Positions 1 to 7,336 of a DNA stretch of 47,046 nt are shown here, piece after piece. This DNA is from an uncultured Clostridia bacterium. GTDB lineage: Bacteria > Bacillota > Clostridia > Christensenellales > UBA1242. The DNA lies in contig CALWTD010000015.1 in assembly GCA_944384395.1 (NCBI GenBank), positions 1-47,046 of the forward strand, in the 5' to 3' direction. The number at the start of each line of letters is the position of its first letter. Position 1 is the first letter of the stretch. The translations under genes were made by a program, and so were the position numbers. The notes beneath the pieces were generated by a model. It was given only the letters and a program-made list of their open reading frames with translations. It ran no database searches and was not told where the DNA came from.

Positions 1-27
1 TGCACTACCGACTGTGCTACATTAGCA
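1..27 (-). repeat. tRNA-Thr 5'-half repeat, copy 1 (cut by window edge)
   Basis: Read on the minus strand, this begins TGCTAATGTAGC and continues through a complete D arm (GCAC/GTGC stem around an AGTCGGTA loop) before running off the window. It matches the start of copy 2 base for base. Whether it is another half or a complete tRNA-Thr gene cannot be seen. Confidence 0.6.
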
Positions 28-88
28 TATTCAGTTTTTGAGTTAAATTTTGTTGTTTTTTGAGGTGCAAATTTTGGCTATTTTAAAA

Positions 89-127
89 TTACCAAGGCGG
101 TGCACTACCGACTGTGCTACATTAGCA
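89..127 (-). repeat. tRNA-Thr(GGT) 5'-half repeat, copy 2
   Basis: The minus strand has a 7-nt acceptor strand (GCTAATG), TA, D arm GCAC-AGTCGGTA-GTGC, one base, anticodon-stem 5' strand CCGCC and anticodon loop TTGGTAA (anticodon GGT). It then stops. The GGCGG needed to close the anticodon stem, the T arm and the 3' acceptor strand are all absent and are replaced by AT-rich sequence. It is therefore not a functional tRNA gene by itself. Confidence 0.75.
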
Positions 128-188
128 CGAACCAAATGTTCGACTATTATTAAGGATATTCAGTTGTATTAAAGCGTCTTTTTTTATC

Positions 189-227
189 TTACCAAGGAAG
201 TGCTCTACCGATTGAGCTACATCAGCA
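189..227 (-). repeat. tRNA-Thr(GGT) 5'-half repeat, copy 3
   Basis: Same layout as copy 2, ending at the same point just after the anticodon loop TTGGTAA. The D stem here is GCTC/GAGC instead of GCAC/GTGC, so both strands changed together and pairing is kept. The anticodon-stem 5' strand is CTTCC, and no GGAAG follows. The next bases, GATA, are shared with copy 4. Confidence 0.75.
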
Positions 228-268
228 TATTCAATTTTTTAGGTTAATTTTTATGGTAAAACCGTATC

Positions 269-307
269 TTACCAAGCGCGTGCGCTACCTACTGCGCCAC
301 GTTAGCA
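269..307 (-). repeat. tRNA-Thr(GGT) 5'-half repeat, copy 4
   Basis: Minus strand: GCTAACG acceptor strand, D stem GCGC/GCGC around AGTAGGTA, anticodon-stem strand CGCGC and loop TTGGTAA, followed by GATAC instead of the expected GCGCG. This is the outermost copy on the upstream side (minus-strand sense). The rest of 308-466 is AT-rich with no further copy; it must hold the holB promoter, but I cannot place one confidently. Confidence 0.75.
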
Positions 308-466
308 TGTGTAATTTTGTTGAAATTGAATAAATTCGTTTGTTTATGCTTTGCGCTTTTATATGTATATCAAATTGTAAAAACTTTGTCAATTATTAGT
401 TACACATAATTGCTTTTTATGTTTAATTGTTTTTGCAAATTTTTTTTAATGTGGTAACATATATAT

Positions 467-1432
467 GTGAATCTAGTTGAATATTTTATTAAATTATCTT
501 TTATACAAAAAATTTTGCAAGACAAAAATAATGGAAAAATGTCTAATGGTTATTTATTTTATAGTTTAGACAGTCAAACCAATAAAATTGCTATTGACTC
601 GCTTGCAATGGGTTTATTATGCAAAAATAATGGCTGTTTTTTTTGTGAAGATTGTGTAAAGGTAAAAAACAATTCACACCCTGATGTCTCATATTATCCA
701 AAGGATAAAAGTTTTAGTGTTGCTGATGCAAAAGATATTATTGAACAAGCATACAAAAAACCAATGATTAGTAATATTAAAATTATTATGATAAATGACA
801 TAGATAATTCAAGCATTGAAGCTCAAAACAAACTATTGAAAATTATTGAAGAGCCACCACAAAATGTTATTTTTTTACTTTCATCAGCCAATATGGATAA
901 AGTTTTACCAACAATAAAGTCAAGGGTTATAAAAATTGAAATAAGTCCTTTTACTGAAAAACAAATAAAAACCATATTTGAAGATTATAAAAACAAAAAT
1001 AATTTTGATTTAGCAGTTTTAAAAGGTGATGGGTACATTGGCAAAACACTTAGTATTTTAAATAATGACAATTATATAAATTTATATAATTTTTGCAAAA
1101 ATGTTGTTTGTAATTTAAAAAAAAGCAGTGATGTTATAAACTTTTTGTCTTTTAAATTAGATAAAGAAAATTTTTTAGATATATTAAAAACCTTATCATC
1201 TATGTATAGAGATTTGTTGATTTATTGTTCTAATAACACTAATCTTATTAGTGATGTTAGTTTAATAGACAATTTTGAACAAATCAAAAACGAATTTTCT
1301 CAAAATTCTATAATTGCAATATTAGGTTTAATTGATGAAGCAAATCAAAGACAAAATTCAAATGTTTCAATAAATTTATTATTTGAAAGGCTTTTAGTAA
1401 ATATTTTGGAGGTTAAATACACATGCAAATAG
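467..1432 (+). CDS. holB: DNA polymerase III subunit delta'
   Basis: Clamp-loader subunit of the replicative polymerase, helping the tau/delta complex load the beta clamp. The 321-residue protein has the family's four-cysteine zinc knuckle (C52, C57, C60, C63) and the conserved block N-K-L-L-K-I-I-E-E-P-P, followed by the sensor region with S-R-V where most homologues have S-R-C. The Walker A site is degenerate (SLDSQTNK), as expected for delta', which does not hydrolyse ATP. The start is a GTG with no strong ribosome-binding site; an ATG at 539 would remove the N-terminal helix. Its 3' end overlaps ricT by 10 nt, the usual Firmicutes order. Confidence 0.9.
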   Translation: MNLVEYFIKLSFIQKILQDKNNGKMSNGYLFYSLDSQTNKIAIDSLAMGLLCKNNGCFFCEDCVKVKNNSHPDVSYYPKDKSFSVADAKDIIEQAYKKPMISNIKIIMINDIDNSSIEAQNKLLKIIEEPPQNVIFLLSSANMDKVLPTIKSRVIKIEISPFTEKQIKTIFEDYKNKNNFDLAVLKGDGYIGKTLSILNNDNYINLYNFCKNVVCNLKKSSDVINFLSFKLDKENFLDILKTLSSMYRDLLIYCSNNTNLISDVSLIDNFEQIKNEFSQNSIIAILGLIDEANQRQNSNVSINLLFERLLVNILEVKYTCK

Positions 1433-2262
1433 CAAAAGTTGACATAAGTTATACAGAAGGTGGAAAGGCATATTCTTTTTCGCCAAACAATTTAGATTTA
1501 AAAGTTGGAGATGTTGTTGTAGTAGATACAGTTAGAGGCAATGAACTAGGTTATGTTTGTTCTCCAATTCAAATTATAGAAGACTATGAATATGCAGAGC
1601 AACTTAAAAATGTTTTAAGATTTGCAACAAAAAAAGACATACAAACAAAAAAAGAAAACATAGAAAAAGAGAAACAAATAAAAGAAAAAACTGAAGAAAT
1701 AGCAACAAAATTAAATCTGGACATGAAGATTACAAATGCAGAACTAAATTTGGAAAGAACAAAAGTTGTTATTAATTTTACTTCTGATAATAGAGTAGAT
1801 TTTAGAGAACTTGTTAAAGAACTTGCCAATACTTTTAAAATTAGAATAGAATTAAAACAAATTGGCTCTCGTGTTGAAACACAACTTTTGGGTGGTCTTG
1901 GTCCTTGTGGGCGTCCTGTTTGTTGCAATTTGTTTTTAAAAGATTTTGAACATTCCACAATAAAAATGGCAAAAAATCAGGGGCTTAGTTTAAATCCAAC
2001 AAAAATAAGTGGACTTTGTGGCAGACTTATGTGTTGCTTAGCATATGAAAATAATCACTATGCCGAAACATTAAACCAAATGCCAAAAGTTGGAAGTGTT
2101 GTTGAAACAAAAAGAGGCAAGGGTCAAGTTGTTTATAACAATTTGTTAAAAAAATTAGTGCAAGTTAAATTTACTTTAAATGAAGACAATTTTGAGATTG
2201 AAGAGTTTGAACTTTGTGAAGTAAAATTTGATAAAGATAATAAGGATAACAATGCTAAATAA
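1423..2262 (+). CDS. ricT: PSP1-domain regulator RicT (YaaT family)
   Basis: In Bacillus, RicT works with RicA and RicF in a complex carrying Fe-S clusters that affects RNase Y-dependent RNA processing, sporulation and competence. This 279-residue homologue has a C-terminal PSP1 domain with two cysteine clusters, GPCGRPVCC (C162, C167, C168) and GLCGRLMCC (C199, C204, C205), and a charged, probably coiled-coil stretch at about 70-100. A GGAGG at 1408-1412 sets the ATG at 1423. It is translationally coupled to holB. The family call is firm; the exact role in this organism is inferred. Confidence 0.9.
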   Translation: MQIAKVDISYTEGGKAYSFSPNNLDLKVGDVVVVDTVRGNELGYVCSPIQIIEDYEYAEQLKNVLRFATKKDIQTKKENIEKEKQIKEKTEEIATKLNLDMKITNAELNLERTKVVINFTSDNRVDFRELVKELANTFKIRIELKQIGSRVETQLLGGLGPCGRPVCCNLFLKDFEHSTIKMAKNQGLSLNPTKISGLCGRLMCCLAYENNHYAETLNQMPKVGSVVETKRGKGQVVYNNLLKKLVQVKFTLNEDNFEIEEFELCEVKFDKDNKDNNAK

Positions 2263-2983
2263 TAAAGATGTTAGATTAGATGATTTAAATTTAAACAACT
2301 TAAAAATATTTCAATATACAAATGGCTATGCCTTTACAAGTGATAGTGTACTTATTGCCAATTTTGTTAAAACAAAAAAAAGTGATGTGTGCGTTGAAAT
2401 TGGTACGGGTAGTGGGATTATATCAATACTTGTAAATTATAAAACAAATCCTAAAAAGATTTATGCGTTTGAAATGCAACATGATTATGTTTTGCTTGCA
2501 AAGAAAAATGTTGAATATAATAAAATGGATAATATTGAAATTGTTGAAAGCCAAATTCAAAATTATAAAGAATTTTTAAATTTTAATGTTGATGTAATTT
2601 TTTGTAATCCACCATATTATAAAAACGAAACTTGCAAGAAAAGTGAAGATGATAGCATTGCAATGTGCAAGCATGAAAGTTATTTACCACTTGATGAATT
2701 AGTTGATTGTGTAAGTAAGTTGTTAAAATTTAAAGGCAAATTTTATATTGTATATCCTGCAAGTAGAGTATGTGAACTAATTTATAAACTTAAACAATAT
2801 AAATTAGAACCAAAGAAAATATTTTTTGTACAACCAACAATAGAAAAAGAAGCAAACACTGTTTATATTGAATGTATTAAAGGTGGAAAAGAAGGGGTAA
2901 AAATTTTGCCAACGATTATTACGAACACTCTCGACGGCGATTATGTGCAAACAATACAAAAATTATATAGGGATAGAGGTTAA
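2252..2983 (+). CDS. tRNA1(Val) (adenine37-N6)-methyltransferase-like protein
   Basis: A Rossmann-fold SAM-dependent methyltransferase. The glycine-rich SAM loop is EIGTGSG and the N6-adenine catalytic motif is NPPYY, both typical of the TrmN6/YabB group that modifies A37 of tRNA-Val. I chose the ATG at 2252 because AAGGA sits just upstream; an in-frame ATG at 2228 lies further inside ricT. It sits between ricT and rsmI, where Firmicutes usually keep this gene. The substrate is inferred from family and position only. Confidence 0.82.
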   Translation: MLNNKDVRLDDLNLNNLKIFQYTNGYAFTSDSVLIANFVKTKKSDVCVEIGTGSGIISILVNYKTNPKKIYAFEMQHDYVLLAKKNVEYNKMDNIEIVESQIQNYKEFLNFNVDVIFCNPPYYKNETCKKSEDDSIAMCKHESYLPLDELVDCVSKLLKFKGKFYIVYPASRVCELIYKLKQYKLEPKKIFFVQPTIEKEANTVYIECIKGGKEGVKILPTIITNTLDGDYVQTIQKLYRDRG

Positions 2984-2984
2984 A

Positions 2985-3788
2985 ATGGTCTATTTTGTTG
3001 CTACGCCAATAGGTAATTTAAAAGATATAACATATAGGGCGATTGAAGTTTTAAATAGTGTTGATGTGATTGCTTGTGAAGATACAAGAAATTCACTAAA
3101 ATTATTAAACTTTTATAATATTTCAAAAAAACTTATAAGTTATCATAAATTTAATGAAAAAAATAGTGCAGATGGCATTGTTAAACTTGCCAAAGAAAAT
3201 AAAAATATCGCAGTAATAAGCGATGCTGGTATGCCACTTATTTCTGACCCGGGAAATATACTTGTAAACAAACTAATTGATAATGATGTTGAATTTACAA
3301 TCATTCCGGGAGCATCTGCTTGTTTGTCGGCATTGGTGCTTAGTGGTTTTGATAGTTCTAGTTTTACTTTTATTGGTTTTTTAGACGAACAAAACAAGAT
3401 TAAAAAAATTCAAATTGAAAATGTAAAGAATGTAAAAAGTACTTTGATATTTTATGTTTCGCCTTATAATCTTAGTAAAGATGTGCAATTTTTATACGAA
3501 AATTTGGGCAATAGAGAAGCCTGTTTTGTTAATGAAATAACAAAAATTCATGAAAAAACAATTCATTTTAATTTAGGCGAGTTACCACAATTTGAAATTA
3601 AAGGCGAGTATGTTCTTGTTGTTGAAGGTTGTAAAGAAAACAAACAAAAGATTTTTGAAACAACACCCAAAGAGCAACTTGAAGAACTTATAAAAAGTGG
3701 AATAGATAAAAATGAAGCAATAAAAATTGTTGCCAAATCTAGAAATGTTCCCAAAAACGAAATTTATAAACTTACAATAAAAAAATGA
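2985..3788 (+). CDS. rsmI: 16S rRNA (cytidine1402-2'-O)-methyltransferase RsmI
   Basis: Methylates the 2'-OH of C1402 in the 16S rRNA decoding centre. The protein begins VYFVATPIGNLKDIT, the hallmark N-terminus, followed by ACEDTRNS, VISDAGMPLISDPG and IPGASA, the conserved motifs of the tetrapyrrole methylase fold. About 267 residues from the ATG at 2985, a typical length. The start follows the previous stop by one base and is preceded by AGAGG at 2975-2979. It ends the holB operon at the hairpin over 3788-3810. Confidence 0.94.
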   Translation: MVYFVATPIGNLKDITYRAIEVLNSVDVIACEDTRNSLKLLNFYNISKKLISYHKFNEKNSADGIVKLAKENKNIAVISDAGMPLISDPGNILVNKLIDNDVEFTIIPGASACLSALVLSGFDSSSFTFIGFLDEQNKIKKIQIENVKNVKSTLIFYVSPYNLSKDVQFLYENLGNREACFVNEITKIHEKTIHFNLGELPQFEIKGEYVLVVEGCKENKQKIFETTPKEQLEELIKSGIDKNEAIKIVAKSRNVPKNEIYKLTIKK

Positions 3789-3810
3789 GAAATAACTTTT
3801 GTTATTTCTT
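3788..3810. terminator. Bidirectional terminator between rsmI and the HTH gene
   Basis: A perfect 9-bp stem AGAAATAAC/GTTATTTCT with a TTTT loop, flanked by an A-run on the left and a T-run on the right. It can end transcripts from both of the convergent genes. Confidence 0.75.
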
Positions 3811-3812
3811 TT

Positions 3813-4118
3813 TTATGAGTTTTCTAATATTTTTATAATTGCCTGTTTTATTTCAGGCTTTGATTTTTTTAATAATTGAATAATATATTTATCGTTTTGA
3901 TATTGGTCTATATCATAATAAAAAAACTCTTCCAACGAAGAATCGCAAACCTGCGTAATATCATTTATAACTGATATTGATGGTTCAAAATTCTTTCTGT
4001 ATTCCAAACGATTTATATATGCTTCGTTTTTGCCTATTCTTAAACTTAGTTCTCTTGCAGAAAGTTTTTCTCGGGTTCTAAGTTGACTTATTCTTTTTAT
4101 TATCTCGTTTAGTTCCAT
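3813..4118 (-). CDS. Small XRE/Cro-type helix-turn-helix regulator
   Basis: The 101-residue protein has a single Cro/CI-type HTH over about residues 5-60: a first helix, the LSARELSLRIGKN turn region, the recognition helix around AYINRLE, and the motif F-E-P-S-I-S-V-I that ends such domains. A short acidic/aromatic linker (EEFFYYDIDQYQ) and a C-terminal helix follow, perhaps for dimerisation. AGGGAG lies upstream of the ATG. No target operon is obvious: it is convergent with rsmI and separated from spmB by a long gap. The fold is clear; the regulated genes are unknown. Confidence 0.75.
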   Translation of the reverse strand: MELNEIIKRISQLRTREKLSARELSLRIGKNEAYINRLEYRKNFEPSISVINDITQVCDSSLEEFFYYDIDQYQNDKYIIQLLKKSKPEIKQAIIKILENS

Positions 4119-4403
4119 TTTAATCTCCCTATAAAATTGTACCTTATTTTTAAAAATTTATAATAGGACGAGATATCTCAATATGTACAAAAAAGTTTAT
4201 AAACTATGAACAAATAAGTACATATTAGTTGATTTTTATTTTTTTATATGTTATTATATGTCAAACAATTGATAATATGTGCATTTTTAGATGAGTTTAT
4301 TAACAATTAATTTTTATCAATTTGTTTAACATTTATTGATCTATTTTTGTTTTATAATTTTTTCTATAAAAATTAATCTAATGAAAAATATTTTGCAATA
4401 AAA

Positions 4404-4486
4404 AAGATAGCAGTTTGGAGAAAACAAGTGTGTGAAAAAGGGTTTTGACATATTTGACCTTTTTGTTTTCTCCAAACTGCTATCTT
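4404..4486 (-). terminator. 24-bp perfect inverted repeat, probable spmB terminator
   Basis: Arms 4404-4427 and 4463-4486 are exact inverse complements over 24 bp, with a 35-nt loop. On the minus strand the hairpin is followed by TTTTTTATT, so it can terminate the spmA-spmB transcript. The stem is much longer than other terminators here. The rest of 4119-4526 is AT-rich and shows no gene; it includes the upstream region of the HTH gene. Confidence 0.6.
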
Positions 4487-4526
4487 ACATTTATTTTATA
4501 CTAATTTAAAAAATTTATCAAAGTAT

Positions 4527-5033
4527 TTACATAATTTTACACAACAGGCATGAAAATATTGCACCAACAATATTGCCTATTAGTGCTATTGTTATTGCAG
4601 GGGCAATATTTTTTACTTTTGTGTCGGCAAAATAAACTGCACTAACATAAAACACAGTTTCACTGCTTGAAAGAATGCAACAAGCACATCTTGAAATATA
4701 ACTATCTGCACCATATTGCGATATTATACTTTCTAAAACACTTAGGCTTCCACTGCCTGTAAAAGGACGAAGAAGCACTAGTTCACAAACTTCTTGGGGT
4801 ATTCCTAAAACATTAAATAGTGGGGATAAGATGTTTACAAGTAGGTCAGATAATCCACTCACTCTAAAAAGCGAAACACACAACATTATTGCACATATAT
4901 AAGGAAAAATATTATATACAAGTTTTACAGAATTTTTTGCACCATAGCAAAAACTTTGGTACACATTTACTTTTTTTATGCTACCATAAATAATTAACAA
5001 AATTAACAAAATGGGAATTATGTAACTACTCAT
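4527..5033 (-). CDS. spmB: Spore maturation protein B (SpmB)
   Basis: An integral membrane protein of the nucleoside-recognition (Gate) domain family needed, with SpmA, for spore core dehydration in Bacillus. The 168 residues contain four to five hydrophobic segments and the family motif LLRPFTGSGSLSVLESI, with SSSETVFYVSAVYF further on. Length fits SpmB. Its start overlaps the spmA stop region by 8 nt, so the two are one transcription unit. Their presence suggests a spore-forming ancestry; it does not prove that the organism sporulates. Confidence 0.9.
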   Translation of the reverse strand: MSSYIIPILLILLIIYGSIKKVNVYQSFCYGAKNSVKLVYNIFPYICAIMLCVSLFRVSGLSDLLVNILSPLFNVLGIPQEVCELVLLRPFTGSGSLSVLESIISQYGADSYISRCACCILSSSETVFYVSAVYFADTKVKNIAPAITIALIGNIVGAIFSCLLCKIM

Positions 5034-5595
5034 TTTTACTCTTTTTAAACCTGTTGTAAATTATTAAAAGCACAACGCTAACAACCGTTGAAATAATTGT
5101 TGCAATAAGTGTTGGCAAGATTATACTAGATGAGTTTGTTGAACCTGCGTTTGCGAGTAATCCTATTGCAGTTGTTGGTAAAAGTTGTATACTTGTTGAA
5201 TTGACAACCAAAAGCATAAGCATCGCAAATTTTGTTTGTTTTAAATTTGACTGCATACTTTTTACTGCTTTAATTCCACTTGGAGTTGCTGCATTGCCAA
5301 GTCCCAAAAAATTTGCAGATAGATTTAAAGCGATATATTTTATTTGTTCTTTATCTTCTATTTTAAAAAGTTTTTTAATTGGTTTGTATAGTATTTTTGC
5401 AAGTTTTTCACTTAGTCCTGTTTTTTCAACGATTTCAAGTATGCCCATCCAAACAGCATAAATTGCAATTAAATTTATGCAAAGCGAAACAACATTTTTA
5501 GATTCTGTAATCATTGTATTTATAATAAGGTCAGGAGCACAAAAAATAAGAGTTATTAAACTTAAAATCATTAAGATTGTCCAAACAATATTCAT
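5026..5595 (-). CDS. spmA: Spore maturation protein A (SpmA)
   Basis: Partner of SpmB, with the same Gate-domain membrane fold. The 189-residue protein starts with a hydrophobic helix (about 2-25), carries the segment AVWMGILEIVEKTGLSEKL, and has the conserved LSANFLGLGNAATPSGIKA and NSTSIQLLPTT motifs that define the family. It is first in a two-gene minus-strand operon that diverges from tatD, sharing the 5596-5670 intergenic region. Confidence 0.92.
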   Translation of the reverse strand: MNIVWTILMILSLITLIFCAPDLIINTMITESKNVVSLCINLIAIYAVWMGILEIVEKTGLSEKLAKILYKPIKKLFKIEDKEQIKYIALNLSANFLGLGNAATPSGIKAVKSMQSNLKQTKFAMLMLLVVNSTSIQLLPTTAIGLLANAGSTNSSSIILPTLIATIISTVVSVVLLIIYNRFKKSKNE

Positions 5596-5625
5596 GTTAA
5601 ATTATATGCTTGTACATTTTATTTC

Positions 5626-5653
5626 TTTACATTATTTTTTTTATAGGTATAAT
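5626..5653 (+). promoter_or_regulatory. Promoter of tatD-rsmA
   Basis: TTTACA at 5626-5631 and TATAAT at 5648-5653 with a 16-nt spacer, about 18 nt before the tatD start. AGGAGA lies at 5660-5665. Confidence 0.6.
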
Positions 5654-5670
5654 AGTCGTAGGAGAAAATA

Positions 5671-6438
5671 ATGTATATAGACACTCATGCACATCTTCAA
5701 GATGAAATTTTAAAAAATAGAATAGATAGTGTGCTTAATAATGCAAAAGAACATAACGTAAAAAAAATTGTTTGTGCAAGTTATGATTTAAAATCGAGTT
5801 ATCAGGCAATAGACATTTCTAAAAACCATGAAAACATTTATGCAGTTATTGGTGTGCATCCTGAAAATTGCGAAGAATATAGCGATAAAGTTGAAGAAGA
5901 ATTGACAAGGTTGTGTAAGGATAAAAAAGTTGTCGCAATTGGAGAAATCGGCCTTGACTATCATTACACAAAAGAAAACAAACAAAAACAAAAAGAAGTT
6001 TTTATAAAACAAATTTTGTTAGCAAACAAACTTAAATTGCCAGTAGTTATTCACACACGAGATGCAATTGGCGATACAATGGAAATTATACGAAAATATG
6101 AAAAATATTTAAAAAACGGAGTTGTTTTTCATTGTTTTAATGCAAGTGAAGAAATTTTAAACGAAATAGTTGGTAAAGGTTTTTATGTTTCTTATGGTGG
6201 AGTTATCACATTTAACAATGCTAGAAATTTAATTGAAATTGTTAAAAAAACACCACTTGACAAAATACTTACAGAAACAGATTGTCCGTATCTTGCACCT
6301 GTTCCATTTAGAGGACAAACAAACGAGCCAAAAAACATTGATTTAATTATTAAAAAAATAAGTGAAATTAAAAATATTGAATTAAATAATCTTGAAAAAA
6401 TAATTGAAAATAATACAAAAAAAATATTAAAAATATAA
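5671..6438 (+). CDS. tatD: TatD family metal-dependent DNase
   Basis: A TIM-barrel amidohydrolase-type nuclease; TatD proteins act as 3'-5' exonucleases on DNA/RNA. All metal-binding motifs are visible: DTHAHL (residues 3-8), GEIGLDYH, VVIHTRDA, VFHCFNAS and TETDCPYLAPVP. The length of 255 residues is standard. RBS AGGAGA precedes the ATG by 5 nt. It is followed after 9 nt by rsmA, a pairing common in Firmicutes. The in vivo substrate is not known from sequence. Confidence 0.92.
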   Translation: MYIDTHAHLQDEILKNRIDSVLNNAKEHNVKKIVCASYDLKSSYQAIDISKNHENIYAVIGVHPENCEEYSDKVEEELTRLCKDKKVVAIGEIGLDYHYTKENKQKQKEVFIKQILLANKLKLPVVIHTRDAIGDTMEIIRKYEKYLKNGVVFHCFNASEEILNEIVGKGFYVSYGGVITFNNARNLIEIVKKTPLDKILTETDCPYLAPVPFRGQTNEPKNIDLIIKKISEIKNIELNNLEKIIENNTKKILKI

Positions 6439-6447
6439 CGGAGAATT

Positions 6448-7272
6448 ATGGAAATAAATAATATAAAATTTAATAAAAAATACGGTCAAAATTTTATTTT
6501 TGACACTAATTTATTAAACGCAATAATTAGTGATGCAAATTTAAAAAAAGATGATGAAGTGCTTGAAATTGGTACGGGTGCAGGCACGCTTACAAAAATT
6601 ATTGCCAATAATTGTAAAAAAGTTGTGAGTTATGAAATTGACGAAAATTTAAAAGAAATAATTTTTGAAAATTTAAAAGAAATAAATAATGCAAAAATAA
6701 TATTTAAAGATGCTTTAAAAGAAGATATAAAAAATATAGAGAATAATTTTGAAAATAATTATTCCATAATTGCCAATTTGCCATATTATATAACAACGCC
6801 ACTAATATTAAAATTTATTCAAGAAACAGAAAGAGTAAATACAATTACAATAATGATACAAAAAGAAGTAGCAGAGCGTTTAGTTGCTTCATGCAATTCA
6901 AAAGATTATTCAAGTATAACTGTTCTTTTAAATTTTTATGGCGATGTAAAAATATTAAGAAATGTAAACAGAAAAATGTTTATTCCAATGCCAAGTGTTG
7001 ATTCTGCAATAGTTCAAATTGAGTTAAAGAAAAAGTATGAATGCGATGAAAAAATGTTTTCAAATATAGTAAGGGCAAGTTTTGCAATGCGAAGAAAAAC
7101 AATTTATAACAATCTTTTAAAATTCCTAAATTTATCAAAGGAAAAAATTTTAAAAATGCTTGAAACTTGCAAAATACAACCACAACAAAGGGCAGAAAGT
7201 TTAACAATTCAAAATTATGTAGACTTAACAAAATCATATTTCGACATAATAAGTCACAAATCTAAATTTTAA
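6448..7272 (+). CDS. rsmA: 16S rRNA dimethyladenosine transferase RsmA/KsgA
   Basis: Dimethylates A1518 and A1519 in helix 45 of 16S rRNA, a late 30S assembly step. The 274-residue protein has the N-terminal YGQNFIFDTNLLN motif, the SAM-binding EIGTGAGTLT, the acidic ribose-binding residue in SYEIDE, and the catalytic NLPYYITTP. The C-terminal region FAMRRKTIYNNLL matches the family. RBS GGAGA is at 6440-6444. It is the last gene of the tatD unit. Confidence 0.94.
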   Translation: MEINNIKFNKKYGQNFIFDTNLLNAIISDANLKKDDEVLEIGTGAGTLTKIIANNCKKVVSYEIDENLKEIIFENLKEINNAKIIFKDALKEDIKNIENNFENNYSIIANLPYYITTPLILKFIQETERVNTITIMIQKEVAERLVASCNSKDYSSITVLLNFYGDVKILRNVNRKMFIPMPSVDSAIVQIELKKKYECDEKMFSNIVRASFAMRRKTIYNNLLKFLNLSKEKILKMLETCKIQPQQRAESLTIQNYVDLTKSYFDIISHKSKF

Positions 7273-7296
7273 GTTTAACAAATGTGATAAGAGTTG

Positions 7297-7313
7297 CACT
7301 ATAATATATAGTG
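7297..7313 (+). promoter_or_regulatory. Promoter -10 embedded in a perfect 17-nt palindrome
   Basis: CACTATA-ATA-TATAGTG is a perfect inverted repeat, and TATAAT (7300-7305) lies inside it. The -35 region is weak. A regulator binding here would cover the promoter of the 7337 gene. A related palindrome, ACTATATATAGT, occurs at 11769-11780. Confidence 0.4.
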
Positions 7314-7336
7314 TAATTTTTTATAGGAGAAACATT

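Noticed and set aside
1..307. CRISPR array or complete tRNA gene cluster
   Set aside because: Repeats differ in compensating positions and the AT-rich spacers share sequence, unlike CRISPR; no copy has a T arm or 3' acceptor strand, so they are not whole tRNAs.
1584..1958. 124-codon minus-strand open frame within ricT
   Set aside because: Fully contained in a clearly recognised gene, composition typical of a reverse-frame shadow, no start signals.
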